The notes under the pieces are model-generated. The model had not been told where the DNA came from, ran no database searches, and saw only the letters and a program-made list of their open reading frames with translations. Source: Bacteroidota bacterium (GTDB taxonomy: Bacteria > Bacteroidota > Bacteroidia > B-17B0 > Aurantibacillaceae). From it: a stretch of 6,550 bases of DNA. The position numbers and the translations under genes were made by a program. Location: assembly GCA_025360565.1 (NCBI GenBank), contig JANYBY010000334.1, positions 1 through 6,550 of the forward strand, in the 5' to 3' direction. Shown here in pieces: positions 5,293-6,550 of the stretch; position 1 is the first letter of the stretch; every line of letters begins with the position of its first letter.

Positions 5293-5322
5293 AAAACCGT
5301 CTCCTTTTTGGGAAACGGTTTT
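5293..5322. terminator. Hairpin terminator between the IS and the adhesin gene
   Basis: AAAACCGT (5293-5300) pairs with ACGGTTTT (5315-5322), and an inner TCC/GGA pairing encloses a T-rich loop. Being flanked by A and T runs, it can act on both strands. It is the likely terminator of the minus-strand gene that ends at 5345, 23 bases away, although the minus-strand T-run is only four bases long. Its + strand tail (TTTTATTTT) is the better one. Confidence 0.65.
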
Positions 5323-5344
5323 ATTTTGAATTGTACTACTAAAT

Positions 5345-6550
5345 TTATCTGAATAAACTTACGCTGCCTTTGTTTGTGTAAGCCTTATCATCTTTACCGG
5401 TTGCTTTTATTACATAGAAATAAACGCCTACCGCACATTCTTTGCCGCCTATATTTTTTCCATCCCAAGCAATGTTTCCGGTTGTGCTGGTTGTTTCGTA
5501 AACTTTATTTCCCCAACGGTCAAAAATAACCGCGGTAATTTCCGACAAATTCGTGGTCTTTAAAAAGAATACATCGTTGCTTCCATCTCCGTTAGGTGTA
5601 AAAATGTTCGGGATCTCTAATTTAGAAGGAGACTCTACGTGAATCACTTTATAAACAGTATCTAAACAATCTCCTTTTGCACCCAATAACATTACTGTAT
5701 AGGTTCCGGGAGCTGTAAACGTTGTACTGGTAGAAACATTTGTTGTGGTAGTTTCAGAAGTTCCGTTTCCGTAACTCCAAACCGAAGTAATACTTGTTGA
5801 ACCTAAGCTGCTTGTTGAAGTATTAGAGAAGGTAACAGATAATGGGGCGTAACCTGAATACGGATCGGGAATAAAATCCGCGCTTAAACCTCCATCCATT
5901 ACATACGCGTTGCCTCTTGCCTGGCAGCCGGTTAAGGTGTTTGTAACAATGTATTGAAAATATCCTACTTTATCTACCATAACGGTTTGCGATGTGGTTC
6001 CGCTTAAATGCGGATTAGATCCGTTAGGAATTGGCGCGGCGGTTGGCGTAAACGCAGTACCGCTTGGGTAAGTAATATACCAGTATTTTAATCCGGTACT
6101 TGCACCTGTTATACTCGAAATTAAAGTGGCACTTGCCGCACCGCAATCCAAAACTGTATGTAAGGTATCCGTTGTTAAAACCGGAGGCTGCGTTTTATCA
6201 ACCACATTTATTGTCCCGGTTTTTTTACATCCGTTGTAATTATCCATTATGGTTAAAGAATAAACTCCTGATGTATAACAGCTATAACTGGATACTCCTG
6301 TTGTGGTTCCTTGCGGAGCAGGCCCTTCCCATAAAAACGGAACAGGAAAAGCTAACGGTCCGCCGTTTGACGTTGTAGTACTGCTTCCGGTAGTTAACAC
6401 CACAGGATTTGCACCCGCATTACAAAAAATTGCGGTTGGTGTACCAATTGAAATTGTTGGTGATGAAACGGGTGGTTTAAAGTTTTGACTGATAACAACA
6501 ACCGATGTAGTTACACAAGCGTTAACAGTGTTTGTAGATATAACCGTGTA
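5345..6550 (-). CDS. Large secreted adhesin-like protein with PKD and gliding-motility C-terminal (CHU_C) domains, 3' part
   Basis: Only the last 401 residues are visible. The frame stays open to the window edge, so the GTG at 6403 is internal and not a start. Numbered from the edge, residues 1 to about 220 hold repeated Ig-like or SprB-like modules rich in Thr and Ser, with recurring units ending in Gly-Cys (YNGCK, LTGCQ). A PKD domain follows (about 224-306; APLSVTFSNTS, then APGTYTVMLLGAKGDC). The end (about 309-401) is the gliding-motility-associated or CHU_C domain, with IPNIFTPNGDGSNDVF, VIFDRWGNKVYET, WDGK and VGVYFYVIKATG. In Bacteroidota this domain type directs proteins through the type IX secretion system to the cell surface. 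The role is probably adhesion, gliding or matrix binding; substrate unknown. It is convergent with the IS, and codon use does not look foreign. Confidence 0.9.
   Translation of the reverse strand, partial: YTVISTNTVNACVTTSVVVISQNFKPPVSSPTISIGTPTAIFCNAGANPVVLTTGSSTTTSNGGPLAFPVPFLWEGPAPQGTTTGVSSYSCYTSGVYSLTIMDNYNGCKKTGTINVVDKTQPPVLTTDTLHTVLDCGAASATLISSITGASTGLKYWYITYPSGTAFTPTAAPIPNGSNPHLSGTTSQTVMVDKVGYFQYIVTNTLTGCQARGNAYVMDGGLSADFIPDPYSGYAPLSVTFSNTSTSSLGSTSITSVWSYGNGTSETTTTNVSTSTTFTAPGTYTVMLLGAKGDCLDTVYKVIHVESPSKLEIPNIFTPNGDGSNDVFFLKTTNLSEITAVIFDRWGNKVYETTSTTGNIAWDGKNIGGKECAVGVYFYVIKATGKDDKAYTNKGSVSLFR

Noticed and set aside
6401..6403. GTG as the start of the minus-strand adhesin gene.
   Set aside because: The frame stays open for 49 more codons to the window edge with continuing Ig-like sequence, so this is an internal valine.

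Overview
This window comes from an AT-rich bacterial chromosome, almost certainly a member of the Bacteroidota. Four things point there: the gene order rplM-rpsI-rpsB-tsf-pyrH, A-rich leaders without Shine-Dalgarno motifs in front of the ribosomal genes, a cell-surface protein ending in the gliding-motility-associated (type IX secretion) C-terminal domain, and short intergenic repeats of a kind I associate with this phylum. I cannot assign a genus.

Layout. Bases 1-1738 hold three tightly packed ribosomal protein genes on the + strand: rplM (L13, lacking only its first few codons at the window edge), rpsI (S9) and rpsB (S2). A hairpin terminator and a cluster of short REP-like repeats follow. 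Then comes tsf (EF-Ts, 1951-2775) with its own strong terminator. The 344-base gap 2776-3119 is packed with repeats: arms of a CACAGAG-type dispersed repeat in opposite orientations, a perfect 18-base palindrome, and a decoy copy of the first five codons of pyrH that ends in a stop. pyrH (UMP kinase) begins at 3120, not at the upstream GTG that a longest-ORF rule would choose.

Downstream of pyrH, where frr (ribosome recycling factor) is normally expected, there is instead a possible 45-residue lipoprotein gene (3867-4004) and a complete insertion sequence (4026-5283). The IS has 17-base perfect terminal inverted repeats and one DDE transposase of the IS256-like zinc-ribbon type. A terminator-like hairpin runs into its start codon, and an A8 tract next to an alternative ATG suggests slippage. 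No target-site duplication is visible. A hairpin at 5293-5322 separates the IS from the 3' part of a convergent minus-strand gene for a large secreted adhesin-like protein with Ig-like and PKD modules and a CHU_C sorting domain. That gene runs off the right edge.

How the parts relate. The left half is core translation machinery (30S and 50S proteins, the EF-Tu exchange factor) plus UMP kinase, a common neighbour. The right half is accessory: mobile DNA and surface-protein DNA, with the expected synteny broken at or near the IS. I found no new multi-gene system. The least described items are the small lipoprotein candidate, the IS initiation region and the duplicated pyrH start.
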